From NCBI GenBank assembly GCA_016882345.1, contig VGQR01000003.1, forward strand, positions 1 through 21,455: a stretch of 21,455 nucleotides of DNA, in the 5' to 3' direction. Under the pieces are notes generated by a model. It did not search any database and was not told the DNA's origin. It was given only the letters and a program-made list of their open reading frames with translations. Origin of the DNA: Cyanobacteria bacterium K_DeepCast_35m_m2_023 (GTDB lineage: Bacteria > Cyanobacteriota > Cyanobacteriia > PCC-6307 > Cyanobiaceae). Both the position numbers and the translations under genes were made by a program. Shown here in pieces: positions 8,763 through 18,524 of the stretch. The stretch's first letter is position 1, and every line of letters starts with the position of its first letter.

Positions 8763-9599
8763 TCAGATCAGCGGTGTCGTGGTGCGTTGGCGTTGGCCGA
8801 ACAGCAGGGCGTGCAGTTCCGGATCCTGCATGTAACGCAGAACACGCCGTGGGTAGTCGAATTTGCCGTTGTGGAGATAGGCCAGCACGGCCAGCTGTTT
8901 GGCTTCGCGAGGGGTGCGGCTTGCCATCGGGGGTTGGGCGCGCCGCGGGTGGCCCAGCTCTCCGCTGAGACGGGCAAATTTGCCGACCAACAAGCTCACG
9001 TTGAATGCCGGATCGAGCAGCTTGCTGCGGGCTTGCTGCAGCTCGTCGGGACTGGCGTCAGCAGGCAGCAGCCCTTGATGCACCATTTCGCCGAGGCCCA
9101 ACTGGGCGGGTCCCAGGGTGCTGAACAAACCCGAGTGGGCGGCGATCGGGTGGCTTTCGCCTGGTTTGGCGTGCTGCAGTTCATCGAACAGAACGGCCAG
9201 CACCAGCATCGGGTTGACCCCTTGGCGGCGGCTTTCACGCACCACGATCGGTCGCAGCTCTTCGAGCTGGGACAGGGTTCGTGATCGCAACGGCTCCAGT
9301 TGGTCCAGGCCGGCGGTGAACAGTTGGGCGACGCGGGGCTGCGGCCCATGCACGCCGAACCGCTGCTGCAGCGCACGCAAGTCCTGGGGGCTGAAGTGCA
9401 ACGGATCGGCGGCGTAGCCATCGGTCGAGCTGATGCTTCCCACCAGCCCCGGCTCGGTCAATGGTGGCAGGGCCCTGGTGCCCGAGAGCCAATGACTCGT
9501 CCCCAACAGCGCCAGGGTCAGCGACCAAAACAGTGGGCGAACCATGGACCGCTGGGCTCTCAGGCCCAGTCGAGCGCGCCGTTGCTGTGGATCGAACAT
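8763..9599 (-). CDS. Putative exported lysozyme-fold (transglycosylase-like) protein
   Basis: Not a protein I can name. With ATG 9599 it has 278 residues: a basic N-terminus, a hydrophobic segment at about 21-40 (PLFWSLTLALLGT) suggesting a signal or anchor, then a helical domain. In that domain RRQGVNPMLVLAVLFDELQH, STLGPAQLGLGEM, LDPAFNVSLLVGKFARL and VLAYLHNGKFDYPRRVL fall in the order seen in lysozyme-like transglycosylases: catalytic-Glu helix, 'S-x-G-x-x-Q' loop, residue-counting helix and the 'Y-N-G' helix. The likely catalytic Glu is residue 140 in FDELQH. It resembles DUF1402-type proteins in that pattern. ATG 9545 is an alternative start that still keeps the hydrophobic segment. The frame upstream to 9749 looks non-coding. 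Confidence 0.62.
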   Translation of the reverse strand: MFDPQQRRARLGLRAQRSMVRPLFWSLTLALLGTSHWLSGTRALPPLTEPGLVGSISSTDGYAADPLHFSPQDLRALQQRFGVHGPQPRVAQLFTAGLDQLEPLRSRTLSQLEELRPIVVRESRRQGVNPMLVLAVLFDELQHAKPGESHPIAAHSGLFSTLGPAQLGLGEMVHQGLLPADASPDELQQARSKLLDPAFNVSLLVGKFARLSGELGHPRRAQPPMASRTPREAKQLAVLAYLHNGKFDYPRRVLRYMQDPELHALLFGQRQRTTTPLI

Positions 9600-9697
9600 C
9601 GGCAACAATTGCTGGTCCGCCTCACAACTCCACAAAATAAAGCAATCCTCGGAATCGAGGCGGACATGGTTCGCTTTCGGACCTGTCCCAGCCCCGA

Positions 9698-9716
9698 AGG
9701 TCGCGACTTGCGACCT
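9698..9716 (+). repeat. Inverted repeat (7-bp stem) upstream of pgi
   Basis: Perfect inverted repeat: AGGTCGC, five-base spacer GACTT, GCGACCT. It lies 72 bases before the pgi ATG. No T-tract follows, so it is not a standard intrinsic terminator. It could be an operator palindrome or an RNA hairpin in the pgi leader. Confidence 0.5.
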
Positions 9717-9746
9717 CATCTCCACATTGGGCTGTGCGCAACCGCC

Positions 9747-9768
9747 CACACCGAATAACTTCGGTGTG
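9747..9768 (+). repeat. Inverted repeat (9-bp stem) 20 bases before pgi
   Basis: Perfect inverted repeat: CACACCGAA, loop TAAC, TTCGGTGTG. Its right arm ends 20 bases before the pgi ATG. Only CTTCTG follows, so a terminator is unlikely. It is placed where an RNA hairpin in the leader could affect ribosome loading, or where a dimeric repressor could bind DNA. Function is unknown. Confidence 0.55.
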
Positions 9769-9788
9769 CTTCTGCAGACCGAGCCGCC

Positions 9789-11402
9789 ATGCCCCTGGCC
9801 GCTGATCCCTTCGCTTCAACCCCTGCGCAGCAGTGGGATCGGTTCTGTGAATTGCTCTGGTTCAACGAGGACCTGGGGTTTTGGCTGGACGTGTCGCGCA
9901 TGGCCCTGGGCCCGCAGCAGCTCGATGAGCTGCGGCCGGGCTTTGGTGCCGCCTTTGCCGCCATGGACCGGCTTGAGGCTGGTGCCATCGCCAACGGCGA
10001 TGAAGGGCGCATGGTGGGCCATTACTGGTTGCGCCAGCCCGGCCTGGCGCCAGACCCCGAAACCACTGCCCACATCAGCAGCGAAATCGACCGCATCGAG
10101 GCGTTTGGTCAGGCGGTGCTGGGGGGTGAGGTAGCGGCTCCAACGGGCACCCCATTCAGCGATGTGCTGTGGATCGGCATCGGCGGCTCGGGCCTTGGCC
10201 CCCTGTTGATGATTCGCGCCCTGCAGCAGCACGGCCGCGGTTTGCCGTTTCATTTTTTCGACAATGTCGATCCCCAGGGCATGAGTCGCACCCTGGCGGC
10301 CCTGGGAGAGCGCCTGCGCACAACCCTGGTGATCGTGGTCAGCAAGTCCGGGGGGACGCCCGAACCGCGCATCGGCATGGAACAGGCCCGAGCCCGGCTC
10401 GAAGCCATGGGTGGCCAATGGCCCGCCCAGGCGGTGGCCGTCACCATGAAGGGCAGCCATCTCGATCAGCTCGCCAGCGACCAGGGTTGGCTCGAACGGT
10501 TTGATCTGCCCGATTGGGTGGGCGGTCGCACCAGCGTGTTGGGTGCCGTTGGTCTGCTGCCGGCAGCCTTGATCGGCGCCGATCTGCGCGGTTTTCTTGG
10601 CGGTGCTGCCGCCATGGATGCGCTGACGCGCAGCACGACCCTCGAGACCAACCCAGCGGCCCTGCTGGCTGCCAGCTGGTATGCAGCTGGCCACGGTCGC
10701 GGTCAGCGCGACATGGTCGTGTTGCCCTACCGCGATCGGCTCGAGGTGTTCAGCCGTTACCTGCAGCAGCTGGTGATGGAAAGCCTCGGCAAAAAGCTGG
10801 ACCGCAATGGCCAGACCGTGCACCAGGGCCTTGCTGTCTACGGCAACAAGGGTTCCACCGACCAGCACGCCTACGTCCAGCAGCTACGCGATGGTGTGGA
10901 CAACTTTTTTGTCACCTTCATCGAGGCGCTCGACGACCCGGCCGACATCGAGGCGGTCGATGGCGAGCATCCGGCCGACTTCCTCGATGGATTCCTGCAG
11001 GGAACACGCACGGCCCTGCTCGAGGGTGGCCGCCAGAGTCTCACCATCACGATGCGGGTGTTGGATGCCCGCAGCCTGGGGGCGCTGATCGCCCTGTTCG
11101 AGCGAGCGGTGGGGCTGTACGGCGAATTGGTCAACATCAATGCGTACCACCAGCCGGGTGTCGAAGCCGGGAAGAAAGCTGCCGCAGTGATTCTCAACCT
11201 GCAGGCCCAGATCGAAGCCGTGCTGGCCGATGGTCAGGCCCGCAGCCTTGCCCAACTGCACCGTGACCTGGGTGATGCGGCTCCAGCGAGCCCCGAGCCC
11301 CTGTTCTGGATCCTGCGCCATCTCTGCGGCAATGAGCGGGGCTACACGGCTCGCGGCAATTGGGGGGCTCCGGCATCCCTGGAGTTCAGCCGCCACTCAT
11401 AG
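9789..11402 (+). CDS. pgi: Glucose-6-phosphate isomerase
   Basis: PGI interconverts glucose-6-phosphate and fructose-6-phosphate. In a cyanobacterium it links glycogen turnover, gluconeogenesis and the oxidative pentose phosphate cycle. The protein has 537 residues in two SIS-type domains. Substrate-phosphate contacts are VLWIGIGGSGLGPLL and SKSGGTPE. GGRTSVLGAVGLLP, the catalytic Glu in QQLVMESLGKKLD, His in GNKGSTDQHAYVQQL and the C-terminal Lys in PGVEAGKKAAAVI are all present. ATG 9789 starts a family-typical N-terminus containing FNEDLGFWLDVSR. The final six bases overlap the end of the convergent transglycosylase gene. Two inverted repeats precede it. Confidence 0.96.
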   Translation: MPLAADPFASTPAQQWDRFCELLWFNEDLGFWLDVSRMALGPQQLDELRPGFGAAFAAMDRLEAGAIANGDEGRMVGHYWLRQPGLAPDPETTAHISSEIDRIEAFGQAVLGGEVAAPTGTPFSDVLWIGIGGSGLGPLLMIRALQQHGRGLPFHFFDNVDPQGMSRTLAALGERLRTTLVIVVSKSGGTPEPRIGMEQARARLEAMGGQWPAQAVAVTMKGSHLDQLASDQGWLERFDLPDWVGGRTSVLGAVGLLPAALIGADLRGFLGGAAAMDALTRSTTLETNPAALLAASWYAAGHGRGQRDMVVLPYRDRLEVFSRYLQQLVMESLGKKLDRNGQTVHQGLAVYGNKGSTDQHAYVQQLRDGVDNFFVTFIEALDDPADIEAVDGEHPADFLDGFLQGTRTALLEGGRQSLTITMRVLDARSLGALIALFERAVGLYGELVNINAYHQPGVEAGKKAAAVILNLQAQIEAVLADGQARSLAQLHRDLGDAAPASPEPLFWILRHLCGNERGYTARGNWGAPASLEFSRHS

Positions 11403-12311
11403 GGAATCGGGCGGCGCCGCATACGGAAAACGCTGGATGTGCTGCTGCACCGGCAGCCGTGATTGGTTGTGGGTACCGCTCGGCAACCACAGATCACCAG
11501 CGCTGGTCATCAGGTGCACCTGCCAGTGGTAAAGGCCGCGGAAGGCCAACGGATCGCTGCGCAGCAGGGCCGCGTAGTGCAGTACGGCACGCCCGTAATG
11601 GTCGCTGTTGTTGTACCCCCACAGGCCCTGGCGAATGTCGCGCAACCCACCGCGGCGAACCAGGTAACGGGCCGCTGCCTGAATGGCATCGTGGGGATTG
11701 CGGATGTTGCCCTGGCCGATGCCGCGCTCGGCCCAGGTGCTGGGTAGAATTTGCATCGGGCCCTGGGCATTGGCGATCGAGACGCCATCGAGCCGACCCA
11801 TCACGGTTTCGACCAGGTTGACCGCCGCCAACACCTGCCAGGCGATGCCCGTGGCTGCTTCGGCCTTGCGGTAATGGGCTAACAGGGCGTCAGCGGGTTC
11901 GGGATCAACGATGCGCCAGGCCGGCAGCGTGGTCGGCTTGATGCCGCTGCGGTTCATCGCCTGCAGGGCGCGACGGGCGCCGATGTGGTGATCGAACACC
12001 CCCTGCCAGCGGTGTGGCAACAGGGCCCTCACGGCCTGGGCCAGCTGGGGCTGCCGTCCCAAGCGCCGGTAGATCACCTGTTGTTGGTGGCCCAGGGCGG
12101 GCAGGGCTGTGGCGGGGGTGGTGCTGGCGCGCAGCTCGGTTTCGATCGTGGCCAGCAGCGAGGCGATCTGTTCGGGTCGAGGCGGCACCTTGGGGTACAC
12201 GCGGGCCGCCGCCATTGGCGCAACGGCTTGGACGCTGTTGGACCAGGCTGGCGCCGTGAACGACGCGGATCCGCCCAACGCAAGGCCGATCAACAGCACC
12301 AGCACGGGCAT
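11397..12311 (-). CDS. Exported lytic transglycosylase (SLT domain)
   Basis: A 304-residue protein beginning with a likely signal peptide (MPVLVLLIGLALGGSASFTA). A spacer rich in helices follows, then an SLT / lysozyme-fold domain near the C-terminus. The catalytic Glu is about residue 168 in AAVNLVETVMGRL. It is followed by AQGPMQILPSTWAERG (the 'G-x-M-Q-I-x-P-x-T-W' motif) and by LWGYNNSDHYGRAV (the Y-N-N motif). Such enzymes cleave the MurNAc-GlcNAc linkage of peptidoglycan, forming 1,6-anhydro ends, in the periplasm. ATG 12311 was chosen because it places the hydrophobic segment at the very N-terminus; the frame is open to 12440 but that part overlaps the hli promoter region. It is convergent with pgi (6-base overlap) and divergent from hli. 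Confidence 0.88.
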   Translation of the reverse strand: MPVLVLLIGLALGGSASFTAPAWSNSVQAVAPMAAARVYPKVPPRPEQIASLLATIETELRASTTPATALPALGHQQQVIYRRLGRQPQLAQAVRALLPHRWQGVFDHHIGARRALQAMNRSGIKPTTLPAWRIVDPEPADALLAHYRKAEAATGIAWQVLAAVNLVETVMGRLDGVSIANAQGPMQILPSTWAERGIGQGNIRNPHDAIQAAARYLVRRGGLRDIRQGLWGYNNSDHYGRAVLHYAALLRSDPLAFRGLYHWQVHLMTSAGDLWLPSGTHNQSRLPVQQHIQRFPYAAPPDSL

Positions 12312-12402
12312 CACGACGGTTGAACACGCACCTCCAGGTTGGCCGCTACGGCAATCCGAACCAAGCAGTAGCCCTGCACACACCCAGGGACGTTCACAAG
12401 GC

Positions 12403-12420
12403 TTTACAGTCACTTCAAGT
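12403..12420 (+). promoter_or_regulatory. Possible degenerate HLR1 (RpaB-type) site before hli
   Basis: TTTACAGT, two bases, CTTCAAGT. The known HLR1 consensus is two (G/T)TTACA(T/A)(T/A) half-sites separated by two bases. The first half matches 7 of 8 positions; the second matches about 4 of 8. It lies 23 bases before the hli ATG. High-light genes of cyanobacteria are commonly controlled by RpaB through HLR1, so the location is apt, but the second half-site is weak. Confidence 0.3.
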
Positions 12421-12442
12421 TTCGTAAACAACGAACGCACCC

Positions 12443-12586
12443 ATGGCTGACACCAACACTCGCTTCGGCTTCGTCACTTTCGCTGAGACCTGGAATGGCC
12501 GCCTGGCCATGCTGGGCTTCGTCATCGGCCTGGGCACCGAACTGCTGACCGGTCAAGGCATCCTCAGCCAGATCGGCCTCGGCTGA
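12443..12586 (+). CDS. High-light-inducible protein (one-helix chlorophyll-binding-like)
   Basis: A 47-residue Hli / small CAB-like protein. It contains FAETWNGRLAMLGFVIGLG, which holds the E-x-x-N-G-R-x-A-M chlorophyll-binding motif of the LHC/ELIP family, within a single transmembrane helix (about 20-38). The tail TELLTGQGILSQIGLG is typical. Such proteins sit in the thylakoid membrane and protect photosystem II or chlorophyll-synthesis complexes under excess light. The N-terminal part is short (MADTNTRFGF). It has its own terminator 33 bases after the stop and a divergent upstream region of 131 bases with a possible HLR1 site, so it is probably transcribed alone and light-regulated. No Shine-Dalgarno sequence is seen before ATG 12443. 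Confidence 0.93.
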   Translation: MADTNTRFGFVTFAETWNGRLAMLGFVIGLGTELLTGQGILSQIGLG

Positions 12587-12618
12587 ATCCACGGTTCGTG
12601 AGCGATCACACCCCAGAG

Positions 12619-12647
12619 ACCCCCGGTTCCCCCGGGGGTTTTTTATT
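12619..12647 (+). terminator. Intrinsic terminator after hli
   Basis: Stem ACCCCCGG (12619-12626), loop TTCCC, stem CCGGGGGT (12632-12639), then a run of six T (12639-12644) and ATT. The 8-bp GC stem with a T-tract is a textbook rho-independent terminator and the only strong one found in the window. Its T-tract touches the start of the alkB-like gene. Confidence 0.9.
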
Positions 12648-13210
12648 GCCGGGATTGGTTGTTCGCCACTGGCCGTCTTGGTGGTCACGAGCGGATCAGC
12701 TGCAGCTCGAACTGCTCCGTGACATTCCCTGGCGCCAAGAGAGCATTCGCCTGTTCGGTCGCCAGCATCGCTTGCCGCGTCTCACCTGCTGGATGGCTGA
12801 TCCGGGCTGCTCTTACCGCTACAGCGGCCTGAACCAGGTGCCAGCGCCCTGGCATCCAGCCCTGCTCGACCTGCGGCAACAGCTGGAATGCCTGTGCGGC
12901 CACCCCCTCAATTCGGTGTTGCTGAACCTGTATCGCGACGGCAATGACGCCATGGGCTGTCACGCCGATGACGAACCGGAACTGGATCCCGACGCCTCGA
13001 TTGCATCGCTGAGCCTGGGGGCCAGCCGCGCGTTGCGGTTCAAGCCCAAGCCCCGCTCAGCCGTGGCCTCGGCCTGCGCAGCCGTGGCGGTGGAGTTGGG
13101 CCACGGCGATCTGTTGTTGATGGACCCGCCAACCCAGCAACACTGGTTGCACGAATTGCCGCGGCGCCGCCGTGTCAGCCACCCCCGCATCAACCTGACC
13201 TTCAGGGCGA

Positions 13211-13227
<17 letters not shown>
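12646..13227 (+). CDS. AlkB-type Fe(II)/2-oxoglutarate dioxygenase
   Basis: A 2-oxoglutarate oxygenase of the AlkB family, closest in pattern to ALKBH2/3-like proteins, expected to remove alkyl adducts (1-methyladenine, 3-methylcytosine) from DNA or RNA. With TTG 12646 it has 193 residues. [13 protein letters not shown] (27-39), [18 protein letters not shown] (45-62) and [15 protein letters not shown] are family landmarks. The iron ligands are His106 and Asp108 (CHADDEPEL) and His169 (WLHELP). 2-oxoglutarate contacts are Arg181 and Arg187 in PRINLTFR. Cys105 stands where Trp is usual. A GTG at 12598 is in frame, but the extra residues would be encoded by the hli terminator, so a TTG at 12646 or 12655 is more likely. 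The last 17 bases overlap leuS tail to tail. Confidence 0.87.
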
Positions 13228-15859
<2,632 letters not shown>

Positions 15860-15917
15860 GGGTCAGGGACAGCGCAGCGCTGCCGACGGCAGAAGTGCCG
15901 ATCGTGCCACAGGGGTC

Positions 15918-16160
15918 TCACAGCAACGGGCGAATCAGCACAATCGCGTCCCGGTTGATCAGGGTGAGGGGCTGGTCCTGGCCGGGACTCAGGGCGAGAT
16001 AGCGCAGATCCTGCCAAATCAGCGTGCCTTCGAGCTCGATGCCGGTCTGCAGAACCAACCGCACACCGGTGCCATGGCGGATCAGGTCCTGAATGTGACG
16101 GATGCCCGGCTGGGTGGTGTCGAGGGTGGGGGCGCGGCGGTCGAAATAGGCGCTGTTCAT
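15918..16160 (-). CDS. hfq: Cyanobacterial-type Hfq (Sm-like) protein
   Basis: An 80-residue protein. Residues about 19-79 match the divergent cyanobacterial Hfq group: PGIRHIQDLIRHGTGV, the Sm1 strand set VRLVLQTGIELEGTLIWQD, and an Sm2 segment LINRDAIVLIRP. The 'Y-K-H' of enterobacterial Hfq is replaced by N-R-D, as expected for cyanobacterial forms. In Synechocystis this protein is linked to type IV pili and motility through PilB rather than to classical sRNA pairing; I infer nothing firmer here. The first 18 residues (MNSAYFDRRAPTLDTTQP) form an extra N-terminal segment compared with the short forms I know. The ATG at 16160 is divergent from dapF across 33 bases. Confidence 0.83.
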   Translation of the reverse strand: MNSAYFDRRAPTLDTTQPGIRHIQDLIRHGTGVRLVLQTGIELEGTLIWQDLRYLALSPGQDQPLTLINRDAIVLIRPLL

Positions 16161-16193
16161 AGGATTAGATGCTCAGCTCAGCGGCCCCGATTC

Positions 16194-17312
16194 GTGCTCC
16201 ATTTCAGCAAATATCAAGGGTTGGGCAACGATTTCCTGATGCTCGATGCCCGCCGGGTCCCGGCGAGCGATCCGGTGCATCAGCTCACCCCCGAGCGCAT
16301 CCAACGACTCTGTGATCGACGCTTTGGCGTCGGTGGCGATGGGGTGATCGTTGCCCTGCCGCCCGATGGCGCTGGCGAGGTGCGCATGCGCATCTTCAAC
16401 GCCGACGGCACAGAGCCCGAAATGTGTGGCAACGGCATCCGCTGTCTGGCCCGTTTTCTTGCCGACAGAGATGGCGATGGTCCAGGGCGCCGCTGGCAGG
16501 TCGAAACCCTGGCCGGTCGGATCGTGCCCGAACTGCTCCCCGACGGGATGATCCGGGTCGATATGGGCGCTCCGTTCCTGGAGCCCCAGTCCATCCCCAC
16601 CACCCTGGCCATCGGACCAGCCGGCCTGCCCCAGGGCAACCTCACGGTTGAGGGGACCGTGCTGGCGGCGGCCGCTGTGGGCATGGGCAATCCCCACGTC
16701 GTGATTCCTGTCGCCGATCTGGAGTCTGTTGCCTTCGAATCGCTCGGCGCCGCCCTGGAAGTCGATCCGGCGTTTCCAGCCCGCACCAACGTGCATTTTG
16801 TGCAGGTGTTGGCACCGGACCACCTGCGCATGCGCGTCTGGGAGCGCGGCGCCGGGCCCACCCTGGCCTGCGGCACCGGAGCCTGCGCCACCTTGGTGGC
16901 CTGCCACCTGCTCGGGCTCTGCGGCGACGAAGCCCGGGTCGAACTGCCCGGGGGGCCACTCAGCATTGCCTGGGATGGCGACAGCCATAGCTCGGTTTGG
17001 ATGAGTGGCCCTGCCGAAGCGGTCTTCGATGGCATGGTCACCCCCGAACTCTGGGGCGACGCGGGTCCAGCGGCTGCCGAGGCTGCCGCGCCAGTTGATA
17101 CCCTGGGGTCTGGCGCAGCGCCGCAGACGAGCGCCATCGATTGCGCCACCGTCTGCATCAACGGCTGCCTGCGACCCGAAGCCTGCCCCAGCGCCGAGGC
17201 CAGGGCCCGGGCCTTCGCGTTGTTGGCCAGCAGCTCCCTGGATGACCTGGTCAATCTGGCCAGCGACTCGTTAGAGGCGCGAACCCGGGCGCGCTTCGAG
17301 CGCGGTGCTTGA
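16194..17312 (+). CDS. dapF: Diaminopimelate epimerase with C-terminal cysteine-bearing extension
   Basis: DapF converts LL- to meso-diaminopimelate, the precursor of lysine and of the peptidoglycan cross-link. The catalytic cysteines are Cys78 in PEMCGNGIRCLARF and Cys226 in LACGTGACATLVA. FSKYQGLGNDFLMLD (4-18) and GNPHVVIPV also fit. Start GTG 16194 lies just before this conserved N-terminus. The enzyme core ends near residue 282 (AVFDGMV), where DapF proteins usually stop. Here about 90 more residues follow: an Ala/Pro-rich linker, then DCATVCINGCLRPEACPS with Cys at 317, 321, 325 and 331, then a helical tail (LASSSLDDLVNLASDSLEAR). The tail resembles no domain I can name. The gene overlaps the cysteine desulfurase by 8 bases, so expression is probably coupled. 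Confidence 0.94.
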   Translation: MLHFSKYQGLGNDFLMLDARRVPASDPVHQLTPERIQRLCDRRFGVGGDGVIVALPPDGAGEVRMRIFNADGTEPEMCGNGIRCLARFLADRDGDGPGRRWQVETLAGRIVPELLPDGMIRVDMGAPFLEPQSIPTTLAIGPAGLPQGNLTVEGTVLAAAAVGMGNPHVVIPVADLESVAFESLGAALEVDPAFPARTNVHFVQVLAPDHLRMRVWERGAGPTLACGTGACATLVACHLLGLCGDEARVELPGGPLSIAWDGDSHSSVWMSGPAEAVFDGMVTPELWGDAGPAAAEAAAPVDTLGSGAAPQTSAIDCATVCINGCLRPEACPSAEARARAFALLASSSLDDLVNLASDSLEARTRARFERGA

Positions 17313-18495
17313 ACGGCCGCTCTATCTCGACGCTTGCGCGACCACGCCCCTGCTGCCTGAGGCGGCCCAGGCCATGGCCGACGCGCAGCACACCGCCTGG
17401 GGCAACCCCTCGAGCCTGCACGCCCATGGCCTGGCGGCTGCCGAGTGCCTCGAACGGGCTCGCCAGCAACTGGCTGGGTGTCTCCAAACCGGTGCCGAGG
17501 CCGTGCATTGGTGCAGTGGGGCGACCGAGTCGGTGCACCTGGCCTTGCTGGGTGCCGCTGCCACCCTGCCCCCAGGGCGACTGCTGATCTCAGCGGTCGA
17601 GCATCCAGCCGTCGCTGCGGCAGCGGCGGCCCTGGTTCGACAGGGCTGGCAGCTCGACACCCTGCCGGTCGATGCGGCCGGTGTGGTCGATTTGCAACGT
17701 CTGGCCGAGCGGCTCGCACCCCCCACGCGGCTGGTGTCGGTGATCTGGGGCCAGAGCGAGGTCGGCACGATCCAGCCGATCGAGACCATTGGCCGCCTGT
17801 GCCGCGAGTTCGGTGTGTTGCTTCACACCGATGCCGTCCAGTACGTTCCCCACCATCGGCTGTCGTTTGCCGAGCTGCCGGTTGATCTGCTGACGTTGAC
17901 CGCCCACAAGCTTGGAGGGCCGCGCGGCATTGCGGCCCTGCTGGTGCGCCCCCAGTTGCGTCTGCAACCCCTGCTGGGGGGCGGCGGCCAAGAGGGGGGC
18001 CTGCGCGCTGGCACCGAACCGGTGGTGCTGGCCGCAGGTTTTGCCGCAGCGATGCAGGCCAGCTGTGACGCCATCCGTGCGCGGGGCGTCGAGCGGCAGC
18101 GGCAGCAGCGCGATGGGCTGTTGGCCGATTTGCTGCAGATCGCGGGTGTGTCCCTCAGCGGTCCCGACCCCCGACACCAGCCGCGCCTGCCCCATCACAT
18201 CAGCGTGGTGGTGCGCGATCGCTGGGGGGACCCGCTGTCAGGGCGCCAGCTGGTGAGGGCCCTGTCACGCCACGGTGTGGCCGCCAGCAGCGGCTCGGCC
18301 TGCCGCTCGGCCGCCGCCCCCCTGGCCCCCAGCCCGGTGTTGCTGGCCCTGGGGTATGCCGCCGATGTGGCCGCTGCCGGTGTGCGCTTCAGCCTGGGGC
18401 CCTGGTTGGATCGTGAGGCACTGCTCGGCGTGCCCGATGCCCTCGAACGGGCCATCGCCGACTGCAGCCGCTCAGGGCGCGAACCGCCTGCTTAA
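17305..18495 (+). CDS. Cysteine desulfurase (NifS/IscS-like)
   Basis: A PLP-dependent class V aminotransferase-fold enzyme of 396 residues that takes sulfur from cysteine, giving alanine and a persulfide for Fe-S clusters or thiolation. PLP-linked Lys202 is in LTAHKLGGPRG. Asp176 is in LLHTDAVQ. The persulfide cysteine is Cys333 in SSGSACRSA, the loop form of group I (NifS/IscS) enzymes. The N-terminal YLDACATTP and SGATESVHLALLG are typical, although the usual N-N after GATES is V-H here. QSEVGTIQPI replaces the more common NNEVGTIQPI. The start is GTG 17305 inside the end of dapF. Substrate partner is unknown; the cysteine-rich DapF tail just upstream is a possible hint. Confidence 0.9.
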   Translation: MLERPLYLDACATTPLLPEAAQAMADAQHTAWGNPSSLHAHGLAAAECLERARQQLAGCLQTGAEAVHWCSGATESVHLALLGAAATLPPGRLLISAVEHPAVAAAAAALVRQGWQLDTLPVDAAGVVDLQRLAERLAPPTRLVSVIWGQSEVGTIQPIETIGRLCREFGVLLHTDAVQYVPHHRLSFAELPVDLLTLTAHKLGGPRGIAALLVRPQLRLQPLLGGGGQEGGLRAGTEPVVLAAGFAAAMQASCDAIRARGVERQRQQRDGLLADLLQIAGVSLSGPDPRHQPRLPHHISVVVRDRWGDPLSGRQLVRALSRHGVAASSGSACRSAAAPLAPSPVLLALGYAADVAAAGVRFSLGPWLDREALLGVPDALERAIADCSRSGREPPA

Positions 18496-18524
18496 GGTCG
18501 CCCCTGTTCCCAGCGCGGCTGTCC

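Larger units (their letters stand above)
9600..9788. promoter_or_regulatory. Divergent intergenic region upstream of pgi
   Basis: This is the longest gene-free stretch in the window (189 bases). It is relatively AT-rich around 9630-9655 (CACAAAATAAAGCAATCC), where promoters for either side could lie. A 5-bp stem CCTCG-GAAT-CGAGG is near 9648-9661, and two longer hairpins sit closer to pgi (listed separately). No reading frame here looks coding. Its promoter role is inferred from position. Confidence 0.35.

Noticed and set aside
12598..12645. GTG 12598 as the alkB start
   Set aside because: It would translate the strong hli terminator hairpin; family similarity begins only at about L-L-P-G after it. 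Kept as an alternative, not as the call.
15860..15917. Small inverted repeats between hfq and leuS (CAGCGC-A-GCGCTG and TGCC-GAC-GGCA)
   Set aside because: Effective stems are only about 4 bp and no T-tract follows on the minus strand, so I do not call a terminator.
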